64,000 nucleotides of DNA from Opitutia bacterium (GTDB lineage: Bacteria > Verrucomicrobiota > Verrucomicrobiia > Opitutales > Opitutaceae): the NCBI GenBank assembly GCA_947453695.1, contig CANGHW010000019.1, positions 1 to 64,000 on the forward strand, given 5' to 3'. The notes beneath the pieces are model-generated. The model worked only from the letters and a program-made list of their open reading frames with translations, was not told the DNA's origin and did no database searches. Position numbers and translations under genes: made by a program. The stretch's first letter is position 1, and every line of letters begins with the position of its first letter. Below are positions 7,438 through 16,454 of this stretch, in pieces.

Positions 7438-9849
7438 TCAGCGCGCAGGAGTCAGGAGAATGCGGGACTCGGCCACCTGTTCGACGGCGGCGCGGGTGTA
7501 GGTGAGCGGGAAGTAGCGGTCCTCGGCCCAGTCGGCGAAGAGATCGCGGTAGTGGGGGCTGCGTGGATCGCCGGACTGACCGGGGGAATTGGTGGCGAGG
7601 CTGCGATCCCAGTCGCCCACATCGGCGACGAAACGGGCGGAGGCGCCAGAGATGAGGCGGAAATCAGCCGCCCGCCACGTGCTGCGGCCGAGAGATTCGT
7701 TGTCCCCGGCCTTGCTGACGGGGCCGAGGTTGAATTGCTGCGCGGCGGCCGCGGCGGGAAAGGCGCCGGTGAGCGCGTGGATGAACTCGGCTTGGTGGAG
7801 CCGGCCCCAGCGCCACGCGGCTGGGTCGGGCCCAAGTCGGGTGACGAGATCGGCGGCGGCGGCGGTGAGCGTGGTGCGGAAGAGCTCCGTGCGGGCCCGT
7901 TGGGGATCGGGGCCGAGGCGGGTGTCGGGTTTCTCCAAGTAGTCGATCGCCATGGCGGATTCGGCGGTGGGAATGAGCGAACGGGCGGCGGCGGGCACGA
8001 GAGCGCGGGCAAGGGCGGGCCGCACATGTTGGTGAAACCAGACGTTGAAGACGGCGGCGCCGACGGAGTCGCGGGTGGAGCGGTGGTCCCAGCTCCGGAG
8101 GGCGGCGAGCGCGGCGGCCGTGGGGGCATCGGCGGGCGGAGGCAGATCGGCGAGGAGTGCGGTGACGCGCTGGCCGGTGACATTGACGACGTCGGTCTGC
8201 GCGCGGACGAGGGCGGCGACGTCGAGCTTGGCCGGACCGTCGAAGAGCTGGTGCTGGCGGCGCATGCGGGCAGGGTCGGCCCACTCGAAGCCGAGCTTGG
8301 TCGCGGCGGCATCGTAGCCGGGCGGGAGGTTCATCTCGTTGGATGTGCCGAGCCAACCGGCGGGCGGATCGAGGCGGCGGGGGAACTCATCCGCGGGGCG
8401 GAAGCCGGCCCACTCGAAGCGGCCGTCGCCGGGCACGGGCAGGAGGCCGTCCCAATTGGGCCGGATCGGAGCGAGCCCGGAAGGAGCCCAGCCGATGTGA
8501 CCGGCGCGATCGGCGTAAAGGTAGTTGAGGCCGGGCAGGCCGTGGCGGTTCATCGCGGCGAGAAACTCGTCCCACGAGCGGGCGCGCATGTAGTCGAGGC
8601 TCGCGAGGTAGGGCGCCATGCCGGGTTCGAGCCACGCGAGGCGGGCGGCATAGGCGCGGTGCCGGGCGCGGTCTTCGAAGAGGACGGGGCCGTGGCGGGT
8701 GAACTTGAGCTGCACGGTGCGGGGCGCCTCGCCCTTGACCGCGATGGTCTCGGTGCGCACGACGAACGGCTCCCACCGATCGCCATAGCGGTAGTCGTCG
8801 GGGGCGGTGGGATTGGTGGCGTAGACGTAGAGATCCTCCTGATCGAGGGCGAAGATGGTGAGGCCGACGGCGATGGTGCCGTTGTGCCCGAGCGAGACGC
8901 CGGGCAGGAACGGCTCGCCGGCGCCGATCACATCGAGGCCCGGCGCGGAGAGATGCGCGAAATACCGCAGACTCGGGACGCCGTGGGTGCGGTGAGGATC
9001 ATTGGCGAGGAGCGGGCGACCCGTCGCGCTGCGACCGGCTGCGATGGCGAAATTGTTACTCGCATAGGCGGGACGCGCGAGGGCGTGGGCGAGCTCGGTG
9101 ACGCCCCGGGCCGGGGCGGGCAGGCCGCGCAGCGTGTCGGCGGTAAACGTAACGGGATCGCGCGCGAGATTGTAGGCGCGCAGGACGGCGTCGGGGAAAT
9201 CAGCGACGTCGAGGCCCTCCGGGATCGACGACGTCCAGGCGGGCTCGAGGCTGCGACGGATCAGATCGGTGGAGAGACCGGCGACAGCGGCGACACGCGC
9301 GCGGGCGACCTCGCTGGGGAGATTGCCGACGAGGCCGTGACTGCGCAGCCGCACGATATCGGCGGCTTGCCAGAGCGACGGACGATAGCCGAGCAAGGTG
9401 AACTCGGGCGGGAGCAAGTCGGGTTGGGCGAGGACGAGGGCGACGTAGGCGTTGATGCCGGCGACGAAGTTTTCCGCGATGCGCTTGGTGTCAGAACTAT
9501 AGGCGATCCACTCGGTGCGCAGATCGCCGCGGTAGAGAAACAAGCGGGCGGCGCGATCCTGCTCGACGTAGGCGGGGCCGAAGTCGCGGGCGAGTTCGCC
9601 GAGGCCGCGTTTGCGCCAGAGATCGATCTGCCAGAGGCGGTCGCGGGCGGCGTTGAATCCCTGGGCGAAGTAGGCGGAGTAGGCGTCGGGCGCGTAGATG
9701 TGCGGCACACCCCAGCGGTCGACAAGGATTTCGACCGGGGCGCCGAGACCGGCGACGGTGTGGCGGGTGGTGGGGAGCGACGCGACCTCGGCGGCGAGGG
9801 CGGCGGAGGCCAGGGCGAGGCACAGGAGCAGGCGGAAGAGCGACGTCAT
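7438..9849 (-). CDS. Penicillin acylase family protein (Ntn hydrolase)
   Basis: The 803-residue protein has an N-terminal signal peptide (MTSLFRLLLCLALASAALAA). The alpha region starts VEILVDRWGVPHIYAPD and contains QGFNAARDRLWQIDLWRKRGLGEL, both hallmark segments. The beta subunit would begin at the catalytic Ser264 (ASNNFAIA), followed by LLANDPHR. The family matures by autocatalytic cleavage before that Ser and hydrolyses amides such as beta-lactam side chains or acyl-homoserine lactones in the periplasm. Which amide is used here cannot be told. The gene lies downstream of hipA on the same strand, 96 bp away, and probably has its own promoter. Confidence 0.88.
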   Translation of the reverse strand: MTSLFRLLLCLALASAALAAEVASLPTTRHTVAGLGAPVEILVDRWGVPHIYAPDAYSAYFAQGFNAARDRLWQIDLWRKRGLGELARDFGPAYVEQDRAARLFLYRGDLRTEWIAYSSDTKRIAENFVAGINAYVALVLAQPDLLPPEFTLLGYRPSLWQAADIVRLRSHGLVGNLPSEVARARVAAVAGLSTDLIRRSLEPAWTSSIPEGLDVADFPDAVLRAYNLARDPVTFTADTLRGLPAPARGVTELAHALARPAYASNNFAIAAGRSATGRPLLANDPHRTHGVPSLRYFAHLSAPGLDVIGAGEPFLPGVSLGHNGTIAVGLTIFALDQEDLYVYATNPTAPDDYRYGDRWEPFVVRTETIAVKGEAPRTVQLKFTRHGPVLFEDRARHRAYAARLAWLEPGMAPYLASLDYMRARSWDEFLAAMNRHGLPGLNYLYADRAGHIGWAPSGLAPIRPNWDGLLPVPGDGRFEWAGFRPADEFPRRLDPPAGWLGTSNEMNLPPGYDAAATKLGFEWADPARMRRQHQLFDGPAKLDVAALVRAQTDVVNVTGQRVTALLADLPPPADAPTAAALAALRSWDHRSTRDSVGAAVFNVWFHQHVRPALARALVPAAARSLIPTAESAMAIDYLEKPDTRLGPDPQRARTELFRTTLTAAAADLVTRLGPDPAAWRWGRLHQAEFIHALTGAFPAAAAAQQFNLGPVSKAGDNESLGRSTWRAADFRLISGASARFVADVGDWDRSLATNSPGQSGDPRSPHYRDLFADWAEDRYFPLTYTRAAVEQVAESRILLTPAR

Positions 9850-9945
9850 CGGGTGGGAGCGGAGACCGGACTGAACAGCGGGGATGGGCGCGGCGACGGG
9901 GAGGATTTTCGAGCTGAGGTGAAGGAGGGGCTGACCAGGGACGGG

Positions 9946-11253
9946 TCAACCGGCGGTGAGGACTTTGGCCTGTTGCTGGATGCCGGTGAAAATTTTGTCG
10001 CCAACGTAAGAAGGAAATTTTTTTGGGAGCAGCGCGCCGACGGCAGAGAGGGCGGTCGGCACGAGGGTGAGGATTTCGTGGATGAGTGCGTCAGCGTCGC
10101 CGAGGCCGGCTTGCTTGGCGACGGCGGACCAGTGGCGCGGGCGGATGTCTTTGATTTTCCAATGGGCGTTGGTGGCGCGCACGGCCATGGCGAGGGAGGC
10201 TTTTTGCCAGGGGACCTGATTGGGCTTCGGGCCTATCACGGGCCAAACGGAGAGCACATCGTAGAAGGGCGTCATGCGATACGCCCCGCCGGCTTCGTGA
10301 AACAGAGAGAAGTTTTTCGCGTGACCGTCGGTCGCGGCGAGGAGCCAAAAGAGAATCTGGGCTTTGACGAAGTCGCGGCGATTGCGCGCGGCTTCGGCGC
10401 TGAAGGCCAGGGTGTGGAGGATTTCGGCCATGCCGGGGCCGCCCTGATTTTCGTATTTCTTCCAACCGGCGACACCGAGCGCCTGGCAGAAATCTTCCTG
10501 CGGACGGCGCGCGATCCACTTTGTGCCCTGCCAGACGCGGTCGAAGCGCTCTACGATGAGCACTTGGTGCTTTCCGAAGCGGGCGATCTCGGCGGTGGCG
10601 GTTTCCAGTCCGAAGGCGGCGAGCAGTTTTAAGCACAGCCACTCGTTTTCAATCGAGTCGCTGAGGTCGATCTGCAGGTTGCCGACGACACCGAGCGGAA
10701 GCTTGAAGATGTGGGTGGTCGGCGTGGCGCCGGCGGGACGGCACCAGCGATCTTTATGGCGGAGCAGCGCAGTTTTTTCCTGGGCGCCGGCGAGTGAGAT
10801 GCGGAAGTCCTCGTCGTCGGTTTGGCCCAACCCGCGTCCGTCGGAGAGTGCGGCGCTGATTGCTTGTTCGACTGCGGCTTCGTCCAGCGGCTCGGCAGTG
10901 ACCTTTTCCACGCCCGACGGTTCCTCGCCCTCGGGCAGCAGTTGCACGGCGCCGACGCAATCGCGACCGATGGCGGCGAGGAGGTCGAAAGCTTCGCGGG
11001 AGTCTGTGCCAAAGCGGCTTTGGAGACGTCTACGGATGGGTTCGCTGTCGGGCAGGAGGTTGTCGAAGTAGCTTTCGACGACCGCACCTTTGTGCGGCGC
11101 ATTGCCGGGCTGGAAATCGAGGGACAGTGACAGGCGCCGGCGGTCGCTGGCGGCCGCCCACACGGCGTCATACTGGAAACTCGCAGTGCCGCGGGTGTGC
11201 GTCCAGATGCCGACGTGGCGGCCGTTCATCCAGACATGGAGCGAGGCGGGCAT
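9946..11253 (-). CDS. hipA: HipA-type serine/threonine kinase toxin
   Basis: The 435-residue protein matches HipA throughout. The N-terminal subdomain (MPASLHVWMNGRHVGIW) is followed by SLAGAQEKTALL, the loop region that carries the regulatory Ser and contacts ATP. Then come LIVERFDR, the catalytic TDGHAKNFSLF and the metal-binding FYDVLS. In E. coli, HipA phosphorylates glutamyl-tRNA synthetase and triggers growth arrest or persistence. The target of this homologue is not known. It starts 3 bp after the hipB stop, so the two are co-transcribed and HipB should neutralise it. All kinase motifs are intact, so it is predicted active. Confidence 0.92.
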   Translation of the reverse strand: MPASLHVWMNGRHVGIWTHTRGTASFQYDAVWAAASDRRRLSLSLDFQPGNAPHKGAVVESYFDNLLPDSEPIRRRLQSRFGTDSREAFDLLAAIGRDCVGAVQLLPEGEEPSGVEKVTAEPLDEAAVEQAISAALSDGRGLGQTDDEDFRISLAGAQEKTALLRHKDRWCRPAGATPTTHIFKLPLGVVGNLQIDLSDSIENEWLCLKLLAAFGLETATAEIARFGKHQVLIVERFDRVWQGTKWIARRPQEDFCQALGVAGWKKYENQGGPGMAEILHTLAFSAEAARNRRDFVKAQILFWLLAATDGHAKNFSLFHEAGGAYRMTPFYDVLSVWPVIGPKPNQVPWQKASLAMAVRATNAHWKIKDIRPRHWSAVAKQAGLGDADALIHEILTLVPTALSAVGALLPKKFPSYVGDKIFTGIQQQAKVLTAG

Positions 11254-11256
11254 GGG

Positions 11257-11505
11257 CTACCACGTAGACTTGGGCTGCTTGGTGTCGGTCTGGCCGTCGT
11301 CGATGACGAGGCGCCCGCCGAGCAGGGCGACCAACTTGGCGACCTGCGCAACGCTCGTGCTGCCAGGCTCGGCTTCGATGCGCGCGATGCGCTTCTGGTT
11401 TACGCCCATCAATTCGCCGACCTGCGCCTGGGTGAGGCCCTTGGCTGCGCGCAGGGCCCGGAGCACGGCCTGAGCTTGGGCCGGCGTGTCGATTGGGTAG
11501 TTCAT
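11257..11505 (-). CDS. hipB: HipB-type antitoxin, Xre-family HTH repressor
   Basis: This 82-residue protein is almost entirely one Xre/Cro helix-turn-helix (LTQAQVGELMGVNQKRIARIE, residues about 23-43). The tail has the HipB pattern LVALLGGRLVIDD, the strand that dimerises HipB, and then a short charged end. It should bind HipA and repress the operon. The upstream 60 bp hold an array of inverted half-sites, which supports autoregulation. Confidence 0.9.
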   Translation of the reverse strand: MNYPIDTPAQAQAVLRALRAAKGLTQAQVGELMGVNQKRIARIEAEPGSTSVAQVAKLVALLGGRLVIDDGQTDTKQPKSTW

Positions 11506-11514
11506 GGCGGAATG

Positions 11515-11577
11515 ATTACTACTTAATGATAGTAATGTCGAATTACTATCTTATTGTAGTAGTTTGGACTTACTACT
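11515..11577 (-). promoter_or_regulatory. Array of hipBA operator half-sites
   Basis: Five related half-sites alternate in orientation: ATTACTA at 11515, TAGTAAT at 11530, ATTACTA at 11542, TAGTAGT at 11557 and TACTACT at 11571. Pairs form inverted repeats with 8-bp spacers (11515-11536, 11542-11563 and 11558-11577). The central pair GATAGTAAT-N5-ATTACTATC at 11528-11550 is perfect over 9 bp. E. coli HipB binds TATCC-N8-GGATA, so the N8 geometry fits. The array lies directly upstream of hipB in an AT-rich patch that should hold the promoter. Confidence 0.7.
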
Positions 11578-11733
11578 TGTGGGTAGTTTCGTTGCGAAGA
11601 TCCTCTTTCGGGGATTCGCCTTTGGTTTTAGGCGGACAGCTCACCTGTCGTTCGGATGTGTGTGTTTGAGATAGGCGGCGTGCTTTGTGCCGTCACCGAT
11701 AAAGTCCGGCCGGGTTTTTCTTATTCGCGTCGC

Positions 11734-11763
11734 AAAAAAGGCCGCCCCGGTGTGGGGCGGCCT
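11734..11763 (-). terminator. Intrinsic terminator of the RNase G/E operon
   Basis: Read on the minus strand, a perfect 10-bp GC-rich stem (AGGCCGCCCC at 11739-11748 paired with 11754-11763, 5-nt loop) is followed by six T. It lies about 30 bp after the RNase G/E stop. Confidence 0.9.
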
Positions 11764-11794
11764 GAAGGGGGAGCCAGCGTGGGCGTGGAGGGAA

Positions 11795-13543
11795 TCAGCG
11801 GTATTCTTCGCCGGTGAGGGCGTTGATGATCTTGAAGTTCTCGACGTGGTAGTTGAGGTCGGCGCGGAAGGCCAACTTCACCCCGAAGAGCTTCTCCATG
11901 CGCACGAGGAGGTCGGCGTCTTCGCTGCGGAGACGCTCGAGGATGCTCGGGTGCACGAGGACACGGAGGGAATACTCCTTGCCGTCGTTGCGCAGCTGGA
12001 GGCGGCGGACGACGGAGCTGAGTTTGCGCTGGAGCTCGACTGAGACGGTGGTCGCGCTCTTCACAATGCCGCGGCCGCGGCAATACGGGCAGTCCGTGTA
12101 GAGATTGCTCGAGAGCGACTCGCTCTGGCGCTGGCGGGTCATCTGCATGATGCCGAGCGACGAGATGGGGAGGATGTGGTTCTTCGCTTTGTCGGTGGCC
12201 ATCAGCTCGACCATCTTTTCGTAGACGGCGTTGCGGTGGCGGCGCTCCTTCATGTCGATGAAGTCCATGATGATCAGGCCGCCGAGGTTGCGGAGGCGGA
12301 TCTGGCGCGCGATTTCGGCCGCGGCCTCAAGGTTCACGGCGTAGATGACGTTCTTCTCTTCGCCACCGCGGTTCTTGTGGGAACCGGTGTTCACGTCGAC
12401 GGCGATGAGGGCCTCGGTCTCATCGATGATGATTTCGCCGCCGGACGGGAGCGGGACCTTGCGCTGGCCGGTCTGCTCGATCTGACGCTCGATGTTAAAG
12501 CGTTCGAAAATCGGGATGCTGTCCTTGTAGAAGGCGATCTTGCCGGCGCTGCGTTTCGAGATTTGGCCGACGAGTTTCTGGGTGCGCTCGTGGTCGGGTT
12601 TGCTGTCGATGAGGACGCGGTCGACCTCCTCGGTGAGGAAGTCGCGGACGGTGCGCTCGACGATGTCGGGCTCCTGGTAGAGGCACGCGGGGGCGCGGTC
12701 GTTCTTCATCTTGGCCTGGATGTCTTCCCAAGTCTTGAGGAGGAGGTGGAGATCGCGAACGAAGTAACGGGCCTTCTTACCCTCGCCGGCGGTGCGGACG
12801 ATCACGCCCACGCCTTCCGGGATGGTGAGCTCGTTGATGAGGGTCTTGAGGCGCTTGCGCTCGGCGGGGTCCTCGATCTTGCGGGAGATGCCGCAGCCAT
12901 CGGAGAACGGCGTGAGGATCAGGTAGCGACCGGGAATGGAGAGATTGGTGGTGGTGCGGGGGCCTTTGGTGCCGATGGGGCCCTTGGTGACCTGGATCAC
13001 GATCTCGGAGCCGGGAGGATACATCGAGGGGATGTCCTTCACGGTGGGCTCGGCGGGGCGGGGGGCGGCGTTCTTGCGCTTGTTGACGCGGACGACCTCG
13101 ACGGAGGAGTCGGTCGCGGCGGGGAGCATGTCCCAGTAGTGGAGAAACGCGTTCTTGGTGTAGCCGATGTCGACGAAGGCGGCCTTGAGGCCGGGATCGA
13201 GGTTCTTGATCTTACCCTTGTAGATGCCGCCAACCATGCGGTTGTCGGACTCGCGCTCGATTTCGAACTTCTCGAGGCGGCCATCGACCAGGAGGGCGAC
13301 GCGCTTTTCGAGCGGTTCGGAATTGATGATGAGCTCGCGGTAGGAGCCCTTTTCCTTCTGGAAGACCGCGAGGATCTTTTGAAGGAGAGGACGTTGCTTG
13401 GCCCGTTCTTGGGCGCCGGCTTTTAGTTCGGCTGCGTCGACGGGACCGGCTTCGGACGGGGCGGGAGGATTGACGAGTTCTTCGTCATACTTGGCGGCAA
13501 CGTCCGAAGGGTTGCCGGGGTTGGGTTGCGATTGATCGCTCAT
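11795..13543 (-). CDS. rng: Ribonuclease G/E family endoribonuclease
   Basis: The 582-residue protein has an N-terminal charged extension of about 70 residues, an RNase-H-like/S1 region starting [28 protein letters not shown], and a Lys/Pro-rich insertion in the S1 domain ([13 protein letters not shown]). The catalytic aspartates are in IAVDVNTG and MDFIDM. The zinc-link motif is DCPYCRGRG near residue 480. It lacks the long degradosome tail of E. coli RNase E, so it is nearer RNase G. It processes rRNA and tRNA precursors and decays mRNA. It lies 93 bp after rodA on the same strand, as in many bacteria where rodA and rng adjoin the mre cluster, and ends at a clear terminator. Confidence 0.92.
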   Translation of the reverse strand: MSDQSQPNPGNPSDVAAKYDEELVNPPAPSEAGPVDAAELKAGAQERAKQRPLLQKILAVFQKEKGSYRELIINSEPLEKRVALLVDGRLEKFEIERESDNRMVGGIYKGKIKNLDPGLKAAFVDIGYTKNAFLHYWDMLPAATDSSVEVVRVNKRKNAAPRPAEPTVKDIPSMYPPGSEIVIQVTKGPIGTKGPRTTTNLSIPGRYLILTPFSDGCGISRKIEDPAERKRLKTLINELTIPEGVGVIVRTAGEGKKARYFVRDLHLLLKTWEDIQAKMKNDRAPACLYQEPDIVERTVRDFLTEEVDRVLIDSKPDHERTQKLVGQISKRSAGKIAFYKDSIPIFERFNIERQIEQTGQRKVPLPSGGEIIIDETEALIAVDVNTGSHKNRGGEEKNVIYAVNLEAAAEIARQIRLRNLGGLIIMDFIDMKERRHRNAVYEKMVELMATDKAKNHILPISSLGIMQMTRQRQSESLSSNLYTDCPYCRGRGIVKSATTVSVELQRKLSSVVRRLQLRNDGKEYSLRVLVHPSILERLRSEDADLLVRMEKLFGVKLAFRADLNYHVENFKIINALTGEEYR

Positions 13544-13636
13544 GGTGGGTGTCGTGTGGTTTAGTCACGGTGGACCCCGGTGCGGCAGTCGCGGCGCAGG
13601 AAATTCCGGCAGGGCGGTCAATGGCGCGGGCGGATC

Positions 13637-14866
13637 TCATGCGAAATCCTTCCTGAAGCGCCAGACGCTCTGGACCAGTCCTTGCAGCAAGCAGCAACTA
13701 AGCACAAAAGAGCCACCGTAGCTGATGAAGGGAAGCGGTATGCCCGTAATGGGCACAAGCCCGATGGTCATGGCGATGTTCACGAACACATGCACCGCAA
13801 ACAGCACGGTGATGCCGATGGCGAGCAGCGTGCCGAAGCGGTCCCTCGCGGAACCGGCGATGCGTATGCCGTTGAACAGAACCAGACCAAACAGACCGAG
13901 AACCGTGAGGCTTCCCAGAAATCCTTTTTCCTCGGCGATGACCGAGAAGATAAAATCGTTGTGCGCGACGGAGCGCGGTAAATAGCCGAGCTGGGCTTGC
14001 GTGCCCTCGGTCCAGCCCTTGCCGGCGAGTCCACCGGAGCCGACGGAGATGATGGACTGGGTGCGATTCCAGCCGACGCCGGTGGGGTCGATCTGGTCGG
14101 GCCAGATGAAGCCGACGATGCGATTGCGCTGGTAGTCGCGGAGGGGAAGCCAGGAGCCGGAGACATTACGCTCCTCGTGTTTCCACGGGATGTCGTGGCT
14201 GAGAATGTAGCTGCGGTAGTGGGCGGTATCCCAAGCGACGAACGCGAGGACGATGGCAAACGCGCCGAGCGCTCCCGCGAAGAAACGCGCGGAGAGGCGG
14301 GAAACGTAGAGCATCGAGAACACCATCGGGGGCAAAACAATCGCCGACTTTAGGTCGGGTTGTTTCAGGATAAGGAACATGGGTGCGCCTACCGCAAGGG
14401 CCAATTTCCCCAGTGTGCCCAGAGACTGCGTCACGGTGCCGATTTTCGAGTGAATCAAGATGCTCGCGGTGATGAGGAGCACGGCGATCTTGGCGGTTTC
14501 CGAGGGTTGGAAGGAGAAGAACCCAAGATCGATCCAACGATTGGCGCCCCAGCGGGAGTTGTTGGCGTTGTGCAGGAAGAGGACGACGACGAGAGGGATG
14601 AGGCACGCGAGGTAGAACCAGTGCGCGACGCTGAGCCAGAAGCGGTAGTCGATCAGCGACACCGCAAAGTAGATGCCGGCGCCGAGGACCAGAAAGACGG
14701 CCTGTTTTTGCCAATCGTTGCCGTGGGCGGAGAGCTGGGCGGAGTAGATAAACGCCAGGCCGAAGAGGCTGAGGCCGATCAGCGCCAGTGGCGTGACCAA
14801 GTCCCACGACGTGCGGGTCGTGGGCTTGAAGACGCTGAAGAGATCGGCGGGAGAGGCGAGGTTCAC
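13637..14866 (-). CDS. rodA: RodA/FtsW/SpoVE family peptidoglycan polymerase
   Basis: The 409-residue protein has about ten membrane segments and SEDS-family motifs: GANRWIDLGFFSFQPSETAKIAV near the middle, QPDLKSAIVLPPMV, VAHNDFIFSVIAEEKGFLG, and the C-terminal ITGIPLPFISYGGS. RodA polymerises glycan strands for side-wall growth together with a class B penicillin-binding protein. The pairing with RNase G/E favours RodA over FtsW. Its start overlaps the stop of the upstream O-antigen ligase-like gene by 4 nt, so the two are co-translated. Confidence 0.92.
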   Translation of the reverse strand: MNLASPADLFSVFKPTTRTSWDLVTPLALIGLSLFGLAFIYSAQLSAHGNDWQKQAVFLVLGAGIYFAVSLIDYRFWLSVAHWFYLACLIPLVVVLFLHNANNSRWGANRWIDLGFFSFQPSETAKIAVLLITASILIHSKIGTVTQSLGTLGKLALAVGAPMFLILKQPDLKSAIVLPPMVFSMLYVSRLSARFFAGALGAFAIVLAFVAWDTAHYRSYILSHDIPWKHEERNVSGSWLPLRDYQRNRIVGFIWPDQIDPTGVGWNRTQSIISVGSGGLAGKGWTEGTQAQLGYLPRSVAHNDFIFSVIAEEKGFLGSLTVLGLFGLVLFNGIRIAGSARDRFGTLLAIGITVLFAVHVFVNIAMTIGLVPITGIPLPFISYGGSFVLSCCLLQGLVQSVWRFRKDFA

Positions 14867-16356
14867 GGGGCGGAACGGGAGGCGAGTGCAGGCTCAGGCG
14901 CGGCGGGGTGCAAGTCTGCAGGGAGGATTACGGCCAGGGCGGGCTCGGTCAGACGTGCATTGGCCGTGCCGAGCGCGGTCCAAAAGATCACGGCGCCCAT
15001 CGGGCCCTCGAGGACGACGCCGAAACAGGCGCTGACGAGGATAATACCGGCCACGCACCAAAGGGCGGTGTCGTCGGACGGGCCGGCGCGGGCGGCGCGC
15101 ACCGTGCGGCGAACCAAAACCACAATGAGGAGAAGAAAAGGGAGAAGGCCGGCGAGGCCGAGCCGGCCGAAGATGGTCAGGAGGACGTTGTGCGGACTGC
15201 GGGTGGAGAATTCGTCGCCGGCGTTGGGGTAGTATTCGCGCAGGAAGCGGTCGGCGAGGTCGCGACCCCAGCCGAGGCCGACCCAAGGGTTCTCGGCCAT
15301 GGTGTCGTCGTAGACGGCGCGCCACCAGACGGCGCGGAAGAGGTTGTTGTCGCCCTTGTAGTAGGTGTCCTCGCCCGAGTAGGTGCGCTGGCCGAAGGGA
15401 TCGAAGACGGAGAGGGCGCGCTCGTAGACGCCGTAAAGCGGGGTTTTTTCCCAACGGGAGTTGGAGAGATTGGCGGCGAGGATCAGGACGAGGGCCGCGC
15501 CAAGGCCGGCCGCGCCGAGCGTGACCGCGTAGCGGCGGCGACCCGCGACGAAGAGCAGGATGGTCACGACGGCCAGGCCGAGCATCGAGGCGCGGTTGTT
15601 GGTCGCGAGGGCGCCGGCGGCGAGCGCGAGGCTGAGGGCGGCCTGCCACCGGGAGCCGCCGGATTCGAAGCGCAGAAAGAAAAGGACGGAGCCGGCGGCG
15701 AGAAAGGTGCCCGCGAGGTCGCCCTTGTAGAAAATCAGCGGAGCGCCGCGGAAGGTGAGCGTGCCGAGGAAGAAGTCCGGGTAGACCTGATAGAGCGCGT
15801 GGAGGGGGAGCAGCACGGCACAGCCGACCAGGAGACAATGGTGCAGGAAGCGCCGGCCGGCGGGATCGCGCGCCGCGTGTTGGGCGAGAAAGAAAAAGCC
15901 AACGTAGTAGACCAAGGCGAAGTCGCGGAGGGCGGCGAAGCCGTAGCTGCGCACGTCCTGAAAAAGGCGGCCGGTGCCGATGACGAGCCAGACGAGCAGA
16001 ATGAGATTGAGCGCATCACGCTGGAGCGGGAGTTCGCGGCGGAGGGCGCTCTGCACGAGCAAGAAGGTGACGCCGATGACCAGGGCGATCTCGGCCGGGA
16101 ACAACGGGAAGAAACTGACGGGCGAGATTTGGGCGAAACCGCGATTGCCGATCAGGTAGCCGCAGGCGACGCCGCCGAGGACGAGCGTCGGGAGTGGCAG
16201 GGGTTGGAGCCACGCCAGAGCGAGACCGACCAAACCGAGGGCAAAGAGAACCGGCAGGACAAACTCCTGGTTCGCGATGGCCACGCCCATCCACACGGCG
16301 ACGAGGGCCGCGCCGGTGGCAAAAAGGCGGGTGCGCCAAGCGGGAGCGAGGGTCAT
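14863..16356 (-). CDS. O-antigen ligase/polymerase (Wzy/WaaL-like) membrane protein
   Basis: From the ATG at 16356 the protein has 497 residues and ten or more hydrophobic segments. A large periplasmic loop near residues 320-390 (LYGVYERALSVFDPFGQRTYSGEDTY then PWVGLGWGRDL and SPHNVLLTIFGRLG) is typical of the O-antigen ligase family. These enzymes join or polymerise polysaccharide on the periplasmic side. A TTG at 16395 would add 13 residues, but ATG is preferred because those residues are not hydrophobic. The neighbouring glycosyltransferases and flippase fit a role in surface polysaccharide. Coupling to rodA (ATGA overlap) is unusual, and ligase versus polymerase cannot be decided. Confidence 0.8.
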   Translation of the reverse strand: MTLAPAWRTRLFATGAALVAVWMGVAIANQEFVLPVLFALGLVGLALAWLQPLPLPTLVLGGVACGYLIGNRGFAQISPVSFFPLFPAEIALVIGVTFLLVQSALRRELPLQRDALNLILLVWLVIGTGRLFQDVRSYGFAALRDFALVYYVGFFFLAQHAARDPAGRRFLHHCLLVGCAVLLPLHALYQVYPDFFLGTLTFRGAPLIFYKGDLAGTFLAAGSVLFFLRFESGGSRWQAALSLALAAGALATNNRASMLGLAVVTILLFVAGRRRYAVTLGAAGLGAALVLILAANLSNSRWEKTPLYGVYERALSVFDPFGQRTYSGEDTYYKGDNNLFRAVWWRAVYDDTMAENPWVGLGWGRDLADRFLREYYPNAGDEFSTRSPHNVLLTIFGRLGLAGLLPFLLLIVVLVRRTVRAARAGPSDDTALWCVAGIILVSACFGVVLEGPMGAVIFWTALGTANARLTEPALAVILPADLHPAAPEPALASRSAP

Positions 16357-16454
16357 GCGGGCAGGCGGGACGAATGACAGCGGGGCGGGCGGCAAACGAG
16401 TCTGAAACGTGCGGTGGGCTTGCCTCGCGGGAGGCGGGCGGTTTTCTGCGTGCC

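Noticed and set aside
7174-10632. A plus-strand open frame of 1152 codons
   Set aside because: It is antisense to penicillin acylase and hipA, both with clear motifs. It is Gly/Ala/Arg/Glu-rich, as expected for the complement of high-GC genes.
12176-13426. Plus-strand frame of 416 codons
   Set aside because: It is antisense to RNase G/E and acidic/hydrophobic without motifs.
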